Position numbers and translations under genes: made by a program
DNA from: Climacium dendroides
Lineage: Eukaryota > Streptophyta > Bryopsida > Hypnales > Climaciaceae
Length of the DNA: 64,000 bases
Assembly: GCA_950106755.1 (NCBI GenBank)
Contig: OX467089.1
Coordinates: 6,388,501 to 6,452,500 of the forward strand
Direction: 5' to 3'
Part shown: piece by piece, positions 10,144 to 23,632 of the stretch
Position numbering within the stretch: position 1 is the stretch's first letter
How the letters are laid out: every line of letters starts with the position of its first letter
Notes under the pieces: generated by a model
What the model saw: the letters and a program-made list of their open reading frames with translations, nothing else
Databases searched by the model: none
What the model was told of the DNA's origin: nothing

Positions 10144-13100
10144 TGGGGTGTAAACATTTTCACTGGCATTTGTGGTGCGTGTGCAGCGCAGGCATGACTT
10201 CATCATGTGATGTTGAGGTCAACAAGTGTGAAACTCTAGATAGGACATTAATATTAAGGTCAGTGTATGACTTTCGACCTCTTGATTTCCAGCCGCAAAT
10301 GTACTATTGCAGGAGAAACTGTGTAGACCGACACACTCTGCAGCCTTGTTAGTAGGAATTACAGAATGTGAACTAGAGTGAGATGAAATGCATCATTTGG
10401 TTTAGAACGGAGCTAAGCTCTCTACTTTTGCGTACTGGAGTTTTTTCTGTTTTGTTTCCATTGGCGATCGGTTTCATTGAAAAATATACATTACCCATGT
10501 GGTACTATTTGAATAATTCCTCCTTATTTATAAACCCATAAAGTCATAAAATTTTACATAGTTTTATAATTTCATGATATCATATTATATAAAAATAATG
10601 ATATTATAATTTGATAATAGTATTAATAAAATATTAGATTACTGAGGGATTGCAAAGTGTGAAGTTTAGGATGGCACATCGTTCCTTTGCTGAAGTCCTA
10701 GTGTCACATATCCATATTAACACTAACTAAAATCTCTTCATGATAATGTGCACTTTTGTTGCCTAAAAGGTTTTGAAAGCTCGAAGTGTAGAGAAATCTT
10801 CTAAAATATGTTTTTTGGTTGACATTGGATATGTTGGGTTTGATTTCTTTTTTTTTATTGATACATTTTATTACTTACCTTGAATCTACTTTCTTATTGG
10901 ATATTCAATGCTTCTTTAGTATCTATTATGCAATCCTTTCATAGGAGGATTGGTTTTGAATTCTCATTGTTGTAAATGACTTGGTGAACCTTAGATCAAA
11001 CTTCTTTGACCATCCATTATTAATGGTTCCAAAAAAATTTTAATTCACCTTTTCATACATCATGTAGATATGATTTGTGAAGTCTCTTAGAACTTGGGAT
11101 TTTTTAGAACATTGAATAATTTTTTCTTTTATAACTTTGTTTATAATACAAAATAATTGATAATTAACTTTGAAAGTCCTAAGTTTTTTTTTCTTTCAAT
11201 ATCCATTCAAAAATGCCATTTCTATTTTAAAGAGATTTTTTTTAAAAATTAAATTATTATTTTTTCACATAGTTAACTATAGGATCTTGCGCTAGACTAG
11301 TATAAGGATATATACAAGAAATTTTAGAAACTTAACTTTGAAACTTTGACCTTGTAGATTGCAAGATATTTGGATTTAATCCCTAAAACTCTTTCATATT
11401 TAGAAGCCCAAAATTGCTTCAAAATACTAATGTTTCTAAAGCAAGGCTAAAATCTTCATTTGTATTTATTTTTAGCAAATCCAAAGATAGGATCCTTTAG
11501 TTAACTTGTTTGAGTACATCCTCCTAAAATTTTAGAATTAAAAACCTTACCAATTGCTTGGGGTTCAAAAAGAAGTATTTTCAACTCTTCCCAAATGGTT
11601 AGATTTCATCTTTAAAACATTTAATCTCAAAATGTGTAGCTTACAACTCTCTATAATATGTTGAAGAAATAATTTTGGATTACATATAAAAAAATTTAGT
11701 TTTTTTTTCTTTTCATATTCATGCTTGGAAAAAATAGGAAACAGAAAGAAATAAAAAATGATTCAAAATACTATATTGCTAAGAATTTAGTTATGGAATT
11801 GAAAAATGCCAATCCCAATGGTTGTAATGTTGTAATAAATAATTTACATTCTATGATTTCTTTTCAAAAAGCTTGAAAATTGAGTTAAACAAAGGATTTT
11901 AATGTATATTTTAGAATAAAGATTAAATAATTGCTTGCAAACTCAAATTCCTCATAACTTTCATCTCATTTATCAAAATGGAGTGATCCAAAGCTTTCTA
12001 TGTACATATTAATCTAGAAAACTAATTTCAAATTTTTGTTTCTCAAAAAAGTAATTATTTCTAAATTGCCCAGGTTGAGAAAGAAACTACATATCATACA
12101 ATATTTTTTTAACCATATAGTGAAAAGTTATGAAAATTGTTGTGCTTTAAAGCTACTCCTTGACCACATGTTTTGTGAAAATTTCAAAGAGAAAAAATGG
12201 AAATTTCATTTTTGGTGAGTTGCCCAAAATTTCTATTTTGCCAAAAAAAGTTGTTTGGTCCTTTAGAGGTTCAAGTGAAGAAATCAATTTTTTTGCACCT
12301 TATGTGACTAAATTTTTAAGCTTCGAGTCTTCTTAACTTAAATTTTTTACACTACAAAGTTTGGATGTCTGATTTTTTATGTTGAATAATTGAGTTGCAA
12401 GTCTAAGAATTTTTATTTTTTTATAACTTGATTTTCATTCAAAATCTTTTAGAAGATTGTTAAATAGAAATAGGTATGAAATAGAGTGAAAATCTAAATT
12501 GTTAATAGCTCTAAGATGGAATTGAAACATACTATTTCCAACAGTGAGATTGTTCTAGTAAATAAATTGAATCTTGTGGATCTTTTTTATTTTGAAAATT
12601 TCAAAAATCGAGTTAAAAAACAAACTTTATACTTTATGTTCTCAAAAAATGTAATGATTGCCTACAAAACAAAAAGCTCCATAACTTTCACATCACTAAT
12701 CCAAATGGAATGATTCAAAGCTTCCCATATAAAGAAAAACATAATCTATTTTGAAATTTTTGTGTTTTCTTCTTGATACACTATGAACTCTTTTTTGAGC
12801 TTAGAGTAACATAAATGTTGCTTTTGAACACCAATTGAAACAAAGAATTGTATTTCTAAAAAGATAATGTATTTTTATATTTTAAAATTTAAATTTAAAA
12901 AAAAATGAGATCATAAAAATATGTCCAAGCTCTTTCAAGTGTCATTTGAGGGAAATTTTGGAACTTGAGACTTTAGAGGCTAAAAAGCCTTAATGTTTTC
13001 AAGTTTGCAATAAGACGTCCAATCAATAGGGAGACAAGGAATGCTTCCTAATTTGAGTTTCACACAAGCATTGCTATAGAATACAATGGATAGAATTCTA

Positions 13101-13980
13101 AAATCTACTCACTATCCAAAATAGGGACACTTTTTGCACTAGACAATATGAAGACCATTGAGACAATTTTGACAATATTACGTTGGAATTAGACAATCAT
13201 TGATGGTCATGCATAGCAATACAAAGTCCTAGTTCTTTTCTACCATAGCTGTTAGGAGGATACAATGGTATACATTTCAAATTTTAAAATAAGCACTACT
13301 ACACAATGATACAAATGAGCCTTAAGTGAATTGTGGCACAAACATGATTGTTTACCTTACCTAAACCTCCAAAGAAATGACAACATAACGGGTTTTCCAA
13401 TCTTGATACTAGCATAATTATTACTCAATCATTGGCGCACTTGGGTATCTCCAACATTCATACATTCAACTATCAATTGGATATTTGCATTCTGATATTG
13501 TTTCTGTAACACCAATACTGTTGAGTCCAATAATCTTATAAACTACCTATTGTGCCATTCAAATTCTTTTGAATAATATGGAATATAATTGACATTTTTT
13601 GTCTTGCATAATTAACCATCAATTCTTACACAATCCCAATCAAGCATACCATATTTCACTTTCAAAAAATCAAAACTCCATTTTTGGTGAATTACTTCAA
13701 TTCATGTTAATGACAATTGATTGAAAAATGATGGCGATGAATTCTTTAAATGTCATTGTATAGATATGTAGGAAACATCCACATGCACATCTTTGCTTCA
13801 ACAAGCATCTCCTAAAAAGTTTTAGAATTCCTTCTAAAGAGATTTCAATGTTGGTATAACAATGCCTAAATCAAACATATTTGAATTACATTTTAGCAAA
13901 GTAATTGTACCATCATGCTCGATTGTACAAGACAAAATTAGTTACATTGTGAGGTTCAAATAGCAAAATCTAATTCAAAC
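10144..13980. other. AT-rich intergenic DNA with dispersed repeat
   Basis: No supportable gene. The first 250 bp are probably the 3' untranslated region of the NOL7-like gene. The remainder is AT-rich; the part from about 11270 to 12870 belongs to a dispersed repeat annotated separately. From about 13000 to 13980 nothing recognisable was seen. Confidence 0.55.
11270..12870 (+). repeat. Dispersed AT-rich repeat, copy C (two tandem modules)
   Basis: This block resembles 42510-43240 in the same order. Shared landmarks include GATTGCAAGATATTTG, a TTTTTATGTTGAATA...TTGAGTTG segment, TTAATAGCT...ATGGAATTGA...TTCCAA...GTGAGATT, a CATAACTTTC segment, and ATTGAAACAAA. The module appears twice in diverged form (about 11270-12000 and 12220-12870). 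No protein-coding capacity is visible. It may be the non-coding part of an old transposon family. Confidence 0.5.
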
Positions 13981-14322
13981 ACTCTACATCAAATATGACT
14001 TCTACTAAAGGAAGGTCCTCTCCATTCTCAATCTCCATTCTCAATCTTCAGAGAATGAGGACTGGCACTCTCTCTTGCAGAATTGTGGAATTGCGGAGAG
14101 GCCATCTTTTGAAGATTGAGAAGTTTCTTTCATTCTCCTCTGAAGGTGAAGAATGGGCGTGTCGAAGTTTCTCGTGTCGAAGTTTTTGATTCGCGTTAGA
14201 AGTGCGTGCACCTTGTGATTGAAGCTGCAGCATTTCGTTTTTTCTGCATCCCGAGAATCCATTTCACGTTTTTTTCTCGTTCTTCTCTCAGGTGATCCTC
14301 GCTGCGCGCTGCACTACTCTTC

Positions 14323-14600
14323 TCTTGTTGCCTTTGTCATTCCTATATAGAATCTCTTGTTTTAGTTTCTTCATGGAAAATCGTCAGAATTTGTGTTGAA
14401 TGAAATTGAATGAGGTGGAGCTATCGACACATTTGATTCGTGTTGGATGTTTTGCTCTTGTTGCTGGTGTCATTTCTCTGTAGAGCCTTTTTCTTTAGTT
14501 CCTTCATCGAAAAGCATTGGAATTCCTGTTCATTTCCTAAAATGCAAAAGACTTGGGGTCTTATTTAGGGTTTGGAGTTTTGTAGCGATCGAGCATGCAG
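14323..14600 (+). repeat. Tandem duplication in the 5' leader region of RAD51B
   Basis: A segment starting CTCTTGTTGC at 14323 recurs at 14455 (period about 132 bp). Both copies read through a similar TTAGTTYCTTCAT and GAATT order and then a GAGGYRSAGCTAYYGACAC-like motif. Divergence is moderate. The segment lies about 0.9 kb upstream of the RAD51B start in what is probably promoter or 5' untranslated sequence. The long open frame at 14447-14923 across it matches nothing recognisable. Confidence 0.5.
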
Positions 14601-15438
14601 GATTCATTGAAAGAGGCGCAGCTACTGACACAAGCGGATTCGCATTCGAGAGCTTCGTAATTTGCGCAGGTAAATCTCATTCTCCATTCTCATTCTCCAC
14701 AGGACACAATTGTGATGATTGCGTTTTGTTTTCCTCTTTCAATCCTTACACACGGATGTGTGCATTTCAATGTCGATCGAATTTTTACATGATAATTTCG
14801 AATTCTTTCTTGGCGGCAAGATCGATCGGACGTAATCAGAATTTTTTTTGTTTATTATCGGGATTGCGGCTTTCGTATTGGTTGTGTTGTACCAGAGCGC
14901 TTTTCGATGGGAGGAAAACCTAATCGAAGGCATGAAGCTTCTTATTGTGGTGGATTGTAGCTGATATTACTTGTCTGTCTGCAGCATTTTCTTAGTTTGA
15001 ATTCTCTCTCTCTCTGACGAGGCACAGGTTGGGGGGATAATTGTAAACCCTAAATCTTATAGAGGAGCTTGCTCGTCATCGAACGAATTCTTTTCTTGTT
15101 TATGATGTTCGGCTCTAAGAGCTTTAGTTTGAGCTCGAACTTCAATTCTATGGTGTCACGTCTTTCATAATGTGATTGGGAGGGTGGATGGTTCCTCAGA
15201 ACGACAGTGTCCTTATTTTTTTTTCATACACAATATTGCTCAACCCGCTGTGAGCATATTTCTGATTGCGAAATATGACAAGTAATTTGTTGTAGTAAGG
15301 AGAGTCTGGTATGTTGTTTCTGATCAATTATGAATTGCAGGTGATCTCGAAAGATGGTAACAAGGAGGCGCTTGTAGGTGTCTCCTTCAAATGTAAGGGT
15401 CAACCGATTGTGGATCAATTTAAGTACGTGCAAGAGAG

Positions 15439-18400
15439 ATGGCTGGTATGCAGTTGAGCTCTGTGGGGCTTCAAGACTCAATTGCTCATGTTTTTAGAGC
15501 TCGCAACATCCTTACGGCGAAGGTCTGTATTTCTACGTAATCCCTAAAGTTCCTTGACTACTTTTCACAAAAGTGTTCCAAACTCCCACTTTCTGCATTG
15601 AGCATGATTGAAATATAAAATTATTTTTCAACAGGGTCAAGATCAAGATAGTTTGATTATAGGAGGTGCTATCCAACTTTGGGAATTTGAACCTTTGGGA
15701 AGGTAGTTATATTAGTTACTTGCATGACAATTTTCAAGATAATGAAGGTGTCTTAACATATACAAAAAAATCTTGCATTGAGAGGATGTCAAAAACACGT
15801 CAACTACATGAGCAAGATTTCAATTTTTTAGATGACTCATTTTTTGGAAAAATCAAAATCCCAATAGTCAACACAAAGCTTCCTTCTCTTAATCAATTAC
15901 CAAAAACAGGAAAAATAAAATAAAATCTCATGAATTTACACTAGAATAGAATTTGTGTGAATGGTTAAAAATTATTAATTGTCATTTTAGTGCAATGGGT
16001 GAAAGTTGGAAAAAAAAAGAGTTTTTTAAATTTTCAACCACACATTATTTCTCTTTAGTACTATGAAAATGTGTGGAAAAATTTCAGCCCATTCATAGAT
16101 TGTGAGATATAAGTGTTCAAAGGTGATGGAAATTATTAACACCTTACCCTCACTGCCCCTAAACTTTTGAACCCGGTAACTTTTGACTTAGGCAACTGAT
16201 TGGAGAAAAAATTATATTTTCCGGAAGCTTATAGTCACATGCATCTTTTGTAAGAATTTTACTCTCATTTGCTCAAAATTGACTTCATATGAACCTACCT
16301 GAGTTTTCAAAAAGCTTAAAGAATTTTAGGGGTTAATTTTTTATTATGTGATCTTAAGATTCATTGAGCGATGCTGTTGTGAAGTAAAAATCTCGAATCT
16401 TAACCATTTATATTGCGTTTGTGACCATTTAATACTTTTGCGTCAAAACAGTTATAATTTGAAATTCAGACTGTACGAAATATCCTTTTTTTAGTTTGAA
16501 ATTTTTTCTTATAGTTTCATCAGAGTTCGCAAAGAACTAAACTTTTTAAAGTATATTTTCATTGTTTTTCAGATATTGGTCTACGAATCTATCAAAATTT
16601 GGATATGCTTCAAATTTGGCTTGATCATTTAAGAAATTGACCCGTACGTAGGATATCTAAAAGCCGAGCTTGCCAAGTGGATCCCCTTGGAAGCAGTTCT
16701 CAGTCTCTGTCTCCACTCATGCTAGTTTGATCTTAAGACATCATTGGGCTGAAATCGTTACATGTTGGTGTTACCAAGAGGAGGGTTGAAATCGGCAGTT
16801 TGTTTATGCAGGACGCTCTTTTCAAGACAGAACTGGAGCTGGTAGAGCTCCTGGATGTGCCATTTGAGGAAGTTCAATCTGCACTTGCTATCATTAGTGC
16901 AAGAGTGTGCCCACCATGCCATTCGGTTTGGCTCATTACTTTTTTCTCGCTTCTTGTTGTATTATCATTTTTTCATTGGACCGATAGTCTATATCTGATG
17001 TTGTTTATTTTAATTTTGGCATGATTAATCAATCGAATTTTTAAAACTGAATCACGTGAGAAGGATTTGTGATACATGGTCTATGTATTTCCGTATAGGT
17101 CTTTGACATTCTGAGTGAACGTGCGAAGAATGAGGTTGCATTTGGTCATCTACCTACGGGGTTACCCGCATTGGATGCATCTCTGTGGGGTGGCATCCCC
17201 TTTGGTGTTATGACTGAAGTTGTGGGACCTGCGGGTATTGGGAAAACTCAGGTAATACTACAGACTTGTACGTTTCACATGACCTCGTGCGTATTCTGAT
17301 CGTCTGCTGGCAGTGGTTCGAATATGAAGTGTTACTGACGTGTTAAGGACGTTTGCAATGATTTCCTTAAAAATAATCTGATGTTCGTTGCAGTTCTGTC
17401 TTCTCCTGTCAGTCTTGGCTGCAATGCCCGGGGAACTTGGAGGTCTCGGTGGTAGTGTGATATATATAGACACAGAAAAAAAGTTTCGGTCAGGAAGGTA
17501 TGTCTTTTTCAGCAGTAAGAATGAATTGAGGGTTCAGTTTTATATGATTGTTGTGTGTGTCTTTGTATTGAATTGTAACCATCACGACACTAGTGCTATC
17601 TGTCCAATAGGGGAAAGGGGGAAAGAGGCTGACTTATCCTATTTAAGCAATACTAGAATATTTTCAAATACACTCGAACCTCTATAATCTTACCACTTGG
17701 GGTCCCAAATTTCTATTTAGACATAGTTTGAACGTGTGTGCTACAGCCAATGATAGTGTGGCAAGTGTGCAGGATATTTTAGAATGGTATTTTGAGAAGT
17801 TCCTAATAAAAGGTTGAGTGTATTGATGAAATCTGAATGTGGTTTATCTTTGGTTAACAGATTACTCCAGATCGCCAAGTCTAGATTTGCAGAGCATTTC
17901 AATAACCATCAGATGTTAGAGCAGGTAGTTCTTGCACTTCTGAGCCCAACCACTATAATTTGACTTCGGAAGAAGCAGATGCCGATGTGCTATACATTTC
18001 TTGTTAGCTGTATCCTCAGGCTTCACTCAGTGCATCTAATCTGTCTCCGTGTTTGAATTTTCTTCTAAATTATGGAGAAAGGGCTTCACCTACTGATCAT
18101 TGAAAAGTTCTGCAGCTGGCTTCTCGTGTGCTCACGGTCCAGCCCGATACTGTTGCGGAACTCATGCTAAGGTGCAACTCAGGTTCTGTCAACTTGTTAG
18201 CATTGATAGATTATTCATGGCATGGAGTTATTGTAATGTGCTGTGCTTTTGATTAATACGTCGCTCATGATTTGAAGCGCTGCCAGCTGCTGGTTCTGTC
18301 ATTCTCTCGGAGGTCTTGCTGTTGCGAATCCCACTTTCAAAGCAGTATAGGGGAGCTGTGAAGCATAGTATTGTAATCGAAGAGGGCTCTGAAGTTTGGA

Positions 18401-20053
18401 CTGTGTAGGTTACAGGGGCTTGAGGAGGCTATTCTTCAACATGGTGTGAGACTGTTAGTAATTGACAGTGTGGCCGCGCTCATGCAGAGGTGACTGCTTG
18501 CTTAATCCTCTGAAGATGACTAGTATTTCTTCTGACCCTCCAAACCATTCTGATTCCTCATTGTTACACAGTTGGATGGACTTGGTTTGCACAGTTTCTG
18601 ACCGCCTATGATTTATGACTGGGGCATCTTCATTCATGACTTTTGCTCATTGCTAATGTGCTCAGCTGAATCATAAATTATTGATCAGATCTGTGGAATG
18701 CTGGCAGTGAGTATGGACGTGATAGTATTGCTCAGAGACAGGAAATACTTGGAAGGCAAGCCTCAATTTTGAAGTAAGTTACAAGATATCAAATTTTCTT
18801 CATCACCCCTGCTCAAGATATTATCTTTCTGTTGGGATAGAATCTGCTATGATAATTGATTGCTGCACTCTGATGAAATATTCGTCATTGGGCAGGCACT
18901 TGGCTGAAGCGCACAGAATGCCAGTGATCGTCACCAATCAAGTGAGGTTTCAAGGTGGACCTGGAGAACAAGTAACAGCATTCACCACTTCTGGTAATGT
19001 GCCATGTACAAATTTTAAGCATGGAAGAATTATGGCCAGTGAGATTTTGTTGGAAAGAATGGGTTTACTGTGGACTTTTGCTTTATATGGCATTAATTGG
19101 TCAAGTTTGTTCGGGAGCTACAAGCCAATCATGCCCTATACATGCATCAATCTTGTTGATGGTTAGCACCACAGAGTTCCCTGTCCGTGAGAGTAGACAT
19201 ATATAGACTGCTGGTCTCCTCTCATCACAGGCCTCTGGTTACTGAATTTGCGTTTCTAACTGCGATGATTCTGTTTGTCATTCAGTAATTTTGAGCATGC
19301 CGTTCTTTTTGTTGCCTTGTTGTATCTTGGTGTCTAAACTGAACTACTCTTTGCAGGTAAGAAAGAGATAGTGCTGACAGCGGAGGCAGCAAGCAGAGAG
19401 GGGTTAGACCTCCAATTGACAGCCGCTCTTGGAACCAAGTGGGCACATGCAGTCAACATCCGCCTTGTTCTTGAGTCCATCTCAGGTATTGTGTTCAGAA
19501 GTTCCTTTGGGCACTACTGCATGAAGTTGAAACGTGTATGATACGGATGCACTTCATGCTATCACTATTATTTAACCTTCGGAGTAGCCCTGGAGGTCCT
19601 CTCATGCCTTTGTACTGCACACCACACATGTCTGGGCCTGGTGACCTTGTTTGACTTGTATAATGCGAAACTACGTCTGTATTAACTGGTCATGTTTGTT
19701 GTCGCATCCGCCATCAAGAAAGTTGGCGAGTCGTCCATGAAGCAGAGTTTGGGTCTTGTGTTTCCAAGCCGCCCTTATCTTTGCAATTATACTTTGCAAT
19801 TTTATCTAATTGGTTGATTCTTGCAGGTTATCGTTACATCAAGATTGCAAAGTCTCCCATGTCTGCAACAATAGCATTTAATTACGAGGTCACGGCAGCA
19901 GGGATTGAGCAGATTGGTGACGAAACCTTTGATGCTAGCGACGGGGGGAGGAATATGATCCAGTGGTTGGTGCCTTCTCCTCTATGCTTTTCAGTACCCC
20001 AAATATTACACCCATACGAAGAGCCCTACGGTATCTTTTTCAGCAGAACATGA
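15439..20053 (+). CDS. RAD51B: RAD51B, RecA-family RAD51 paralogue
   Basis: Eleven exons with consistent phases: 15439-15522, 16812-16925, 17099-17251, 17394-17497, 17861-17924, 18116-18171, 18409-18489, 18708-18773, 18896-18993, 19357-19485 and 19827-20053, giving about 391 residues (plant RAD51B is about 370). The N-terminal helix-hairpin region includes ARNILTAKDALF and LVELLDVPFEEV. Walker A is GPAGIGKT (about 109-116), preceded by GGIPFGVMTEVVG. GSVIYIDTE follows, and Walker B is LLVIDS (about 207-212). IVTNQVRF, ALGTKWAHAVNIRLVLE and IKIAKSPMS complete the family signature. RAD51B acts with RAD51C, RAD51D and XRCC2 (BCDX2) in homologous recombination repair in the nucleus. The start gives the conserved N terminus without extra sequence. 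The last exon is read through to TGA at 20051. Its final 25 or so residues are not conserved, and a spliced tail using exons between 20500 and 20930 is possible. Confidence 0.9.
15523..16811 (+). other. Long first intron of RAD51B
   Basis: At 1.29 kb this is the longest RAD51B intron. The AT-rich middle (about 15620-16620) differs in composition from the flanks. An 85-codon open frame at 15666-15923 matches nothing I recognise. It may be an old insertion, but no terminal repeats were found. Confidence 0.45.
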
Positions 20054-23000
20054 TTGCCATAGTTTTAAACTTGTACACGCTGTCAGTCGGTGTTGCGTTT
20101 GCCATTCCAGTTGTGTTGGTCTGACTGTCAGTAAATGTTGGAATGTCCTTCTCTTGCGGTGTTGCGGTGCATGTTGTTTTGAACCTGATACTTATCTGAT
20201 ACTGCTGCTGTGCGAGCAATTTAATGACGCCATTGGATCGATAGTTGCCTACCCTCTTCTTTCCAGAAAGCGTCAATGCATATATTACACATATTTTATG
20301 CGAAACCTGCCTCCAACGCGTTTACATATATTTTATGCGAAACATGATGAATGCCATCAAACTTTACGTGTGCTCGCGTTAATTGGGCGCAAAAAACTAA
20401 CGCGTTTAGTGTAGTATTGAGGGCGAAAGTGTGTTGTTAGTCTGAGCATGCTCTTTGTTTTCCCCCATGTTTCTAAGTGTTTGATGATATCTGTGCAGAT
20501 AAATTTGTACTTCAAAACATGTACTTCCCAATCATCTGGGCAACGTCAGCTGAGTCGTTTAAAGGATGCTGTCAACAAGGCATGAAATCTACGTCATTTC
20601 TTCTTTCCTGCTCTTACCTTCATGCAGTGTCTGCTTTTACAAATTCCAGTACCAACACTTTGCCTTGAACCATTATTCTGTGACCAGACTCCTCAACTCG
20701 ATCGAGAACGGTTATTTTGCTCCATGCAAGTATTGGGCTGTACGGTTTGTGAAGTCACTATTTGATGCAAAGAGCATGATCGCTGGGATGCTGCAACTCA
20801 CATAGGACCCATATGGTTTTGCAGGATCATGAAGGAAGGTATATTATATCTCCCAGAGCCTGTCCATTTCGTGGGCCGTGATATCACCCAGGTGCTGTCG
20901 GAAGCGACCTGCCTCCAACGCGTCTAACTATAGATGTAATCTGCACCTCTTGAGCCTTCGTTTTGGACGCTACTATCTCTTGTTGTAACGCAGTTACGAA
21001 AGTTACGAAGTTGGAAACATCCTTGCAACAAGTCAAAGTTGAGGATCAATGAAAATTTCGATAGTTGAGAGATTCTGTCTTTAGGATTAGTGTTGAAATC
21101 CCAGGATGAAACACACGCATGCTGATTAAATTTATCTGAGCGTTGAAAATCATATTGGAAAGATCAAGTAGTCTATTTTCAAGTTATTTGCATGCTAAAA
21201 TTTTGGAAAAATGCAAGAATTTGCTATGTATTGCTACATGTTGACCGTCTAGTACTTCCACATTCAGCATAAATTATAGCATTCATTCTATCTTCCTTAT
21301 TCTTAAGCATAGACTCCCCATTCTAAATATGTTTTTTTCAATTTTGGGGACAAGTTTTCTATGCGGAGTTAAGATCAAGGAAGTTTTGTTGGCCATGTTA
21401 AGTTCTTCATACTAAGTGATTATTGTGGACTCTCTTGCCAAGGTTAGAATTTCTTAATTGCTAGTTTTTTCAAGGAAAGAGTTTTTTCAAGTTTTTTCTA
21501 GTATTTTAATTGATATGATTAAGTGTTGCAAGAGGGATTGCACATAAGAAAGTGTGAACTTATTGAAGGTGATTATACAATTGGTCATTTTTTGTCATGC
21601 ACAATTAACATTGCATTATTATGCAATCTCAATCAAGCATACCAAACTTTAGTTTTAAAAAAAAAAAAAAAAATTTGTTATATTTCAAGTTTTTCCATGA
21701 TACAGTAATGGATTGGGAACCATTAGTAATGAATTTTATTCAATTGCAATTTTCAAAATTCAATTGCAAAGACTTGGAAGAAACATTTATACATACATTT
21801 ATTTTTAAAAGAATAAAAGAATTTTCAAAAAATATTCAAAATTAGAATATCAAGAGTTTAATATCTAATCTTTATCAAATTGATATCTTTGTACTTTAAG
21901 GTAATGACACTTGAATGCATCCAAATAAGTTTTTGAGTATGGTTACTATTATTATAATGTTACAATTTTTGTTGAATTTTGTTGGTTATTGAAAGGGGAT
22001 TCTAAAATCCATGTTGTTAATTAGATTGAGATGTAGAGGGTTTAGTGGGTAAGATAACCACACCTAAAAACAACCAAATAAGCAATTCAACATAGTTTCC
22101 ATTAGACATTGAAAAAGTGTTTGTGGGGTCTTGTTGTAGTCAAAAGGAGATTTTAGATTCTTTTATAATGCATTTTTTGGCTCCACACACTAGAAGAAAT
22201 CAGCATTAATCCAAACAATGTTTTTTTTGTTGAATCTTACACAATTGTGTTGGAAATAACGCAGATTTAAAGAATTATAACTAAAATAATGCTAAAACTA
22301 CGTTATTTCATACACGGTTGTATAAAAAAAAACATCATTTGGATGAACATAGATTTCTTATAGTGTGATATGAATAAATTACGAATTTTCAAAGTACTAA
22401 AAATAAATGTTTCTAAAATCGACCCTAGATTCTTATGAGCAGTGGAAGTGCATTTTAGGCAAGAATTTGTAAGGGTCGGTTTTAAAAAGCTGGGTTGAAA
22501 ATAGGTGTGGTTACCTTACCCTAAACCAAAGGTACTCTTCCAACAACCATCCTCCCAACACTGTCAGGGCACACTGACACCCGTAACCACCCTCACTGAG
22601 AATCCCACCGGGTATCAACCGCAGAATGACCCTGCCCGTGATCTCCTGCCCGTGATCAAGTGCACACCACCACCAATCCGGGCAGACCTAAATTCCAACC
22701 ACTTGCCCGGCCAACGAACCCACCTTCAAAAATCTTGCAACCACTCACGATACGACACGTGTAACTACCCTCCAGAAACACTAATTTAAGTAAGACTATT
22801 TGATGAAAGGTCGTCCCAAGATCCGAATATTCCCTTCCGATTCCAGGGCAAGCCCTCTCGAAGGATCTCAACCGAATCCAATCTGAGTTAATCTAATCTG
22901 ACCAGCATACTGACCAACATACAGACAGGGTGGATCGGAACTAACCCAGTTGCACCCGAAGTCCCGAATCCCGACTTGAATTCGATGCATGAATGAGCTA

Positions 23001-23632
23001 GAATCATCTACTCAATCGTGACTCACGAAGCTCCATGTGCAGGTTCAGTAATCTTTTTTGACAGACTCTCGACCGAAGTTGGAATTGCAGCAGTTCAGTT
23101 GGGAGCTTTGAAGGCGAAGGAGAAAGAGGTGCAGACCCAAGAAGAAGCACCCACCATCTTTCGTGAAGGCTGTTTGTTTGAAGAAAATGTCGCTGTGGAG
23201 TCAGAATTGAGGTTTTAGTGTTGGGGATGCAAGCCAGACTTGGGTTCGATTTCATGGGGGTTTAGGGATGTCGATGTTTCAGTCCAGATTTGTGTGAGTT
23301 GAATGAGTGCGGGAGATGCGTTAGAGAAGAGGAGGCGATTCTTAGTTGAGGATTCAAAACTGTACGTGAGTGCTGATGTTTCCGTTGAGAGGTGAAAGAA
23401 AGAGAAGAGTTCAGGAGTTGAATCGAAGTTGAGCCTTGTGGCACTCGGTAAAACCTTTTGACGAGGCTTAGGGTTAGAAGAAAATGACAGAAGAGTGTGG
23501 ATGGTATTGTTAATTTACTACATTTGGGATCGTTAGGGCCCTGTTAGGGCTTAAGACTTTTTCACCACACTCAGGATCGTTTCTCATTGGGGTTTGGTTT
23601 TTGTTTGTGGGTTTTGGTGTTCAGCGAGCATA
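20054..23632. other. Intergenic DNA between RAD51B and ACR3
   Basis: The first 0.9 kb is probably RAD51B 3' sequence or alternative terminal exons. A 17 bp segment CCTGCCTCCAACGCGTY occurs at about 20308 and again at about 20909, and ATATTTTATGCGAAAC occurs twice between 20290 and 20345. From 21000 to 22450 the DNA is AT-rich with a foldback element at 22186-22367. From 22500 to 23630 it is GC-richer, with a short tandem CCTGCCCGTGATC duplication near 22631, and probably includes the ACR3 promoter and leader. No convincing gene was seen. Confidence 0.5.
22186..22367. mobile_element. Foldback MITE with CACACTATAAGAAAT-type termini
   Basis: The 182 bp element has long imperfect inverted arms: the left starts CACACTAGAAGAAATC and the right, reversed, starts CACACTATAAGAAATC. 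Pairing runs through an AATGTTTTTTTT stretch to GAAATAACG at the inner end. There is no coding capacity and no clear target duplication. The TATAAGAAA terminus resembles the element at 39042-39251. Confidence 0.65.

Noticed and set aside
14447..14923. 158-codon plus-strand frame upstream of RAD51B
   Set aside because: It crosses a tandem-duplicated leader, has biased composition and matches nothing; the RAD51B N terminus is fully accounted for downstream.
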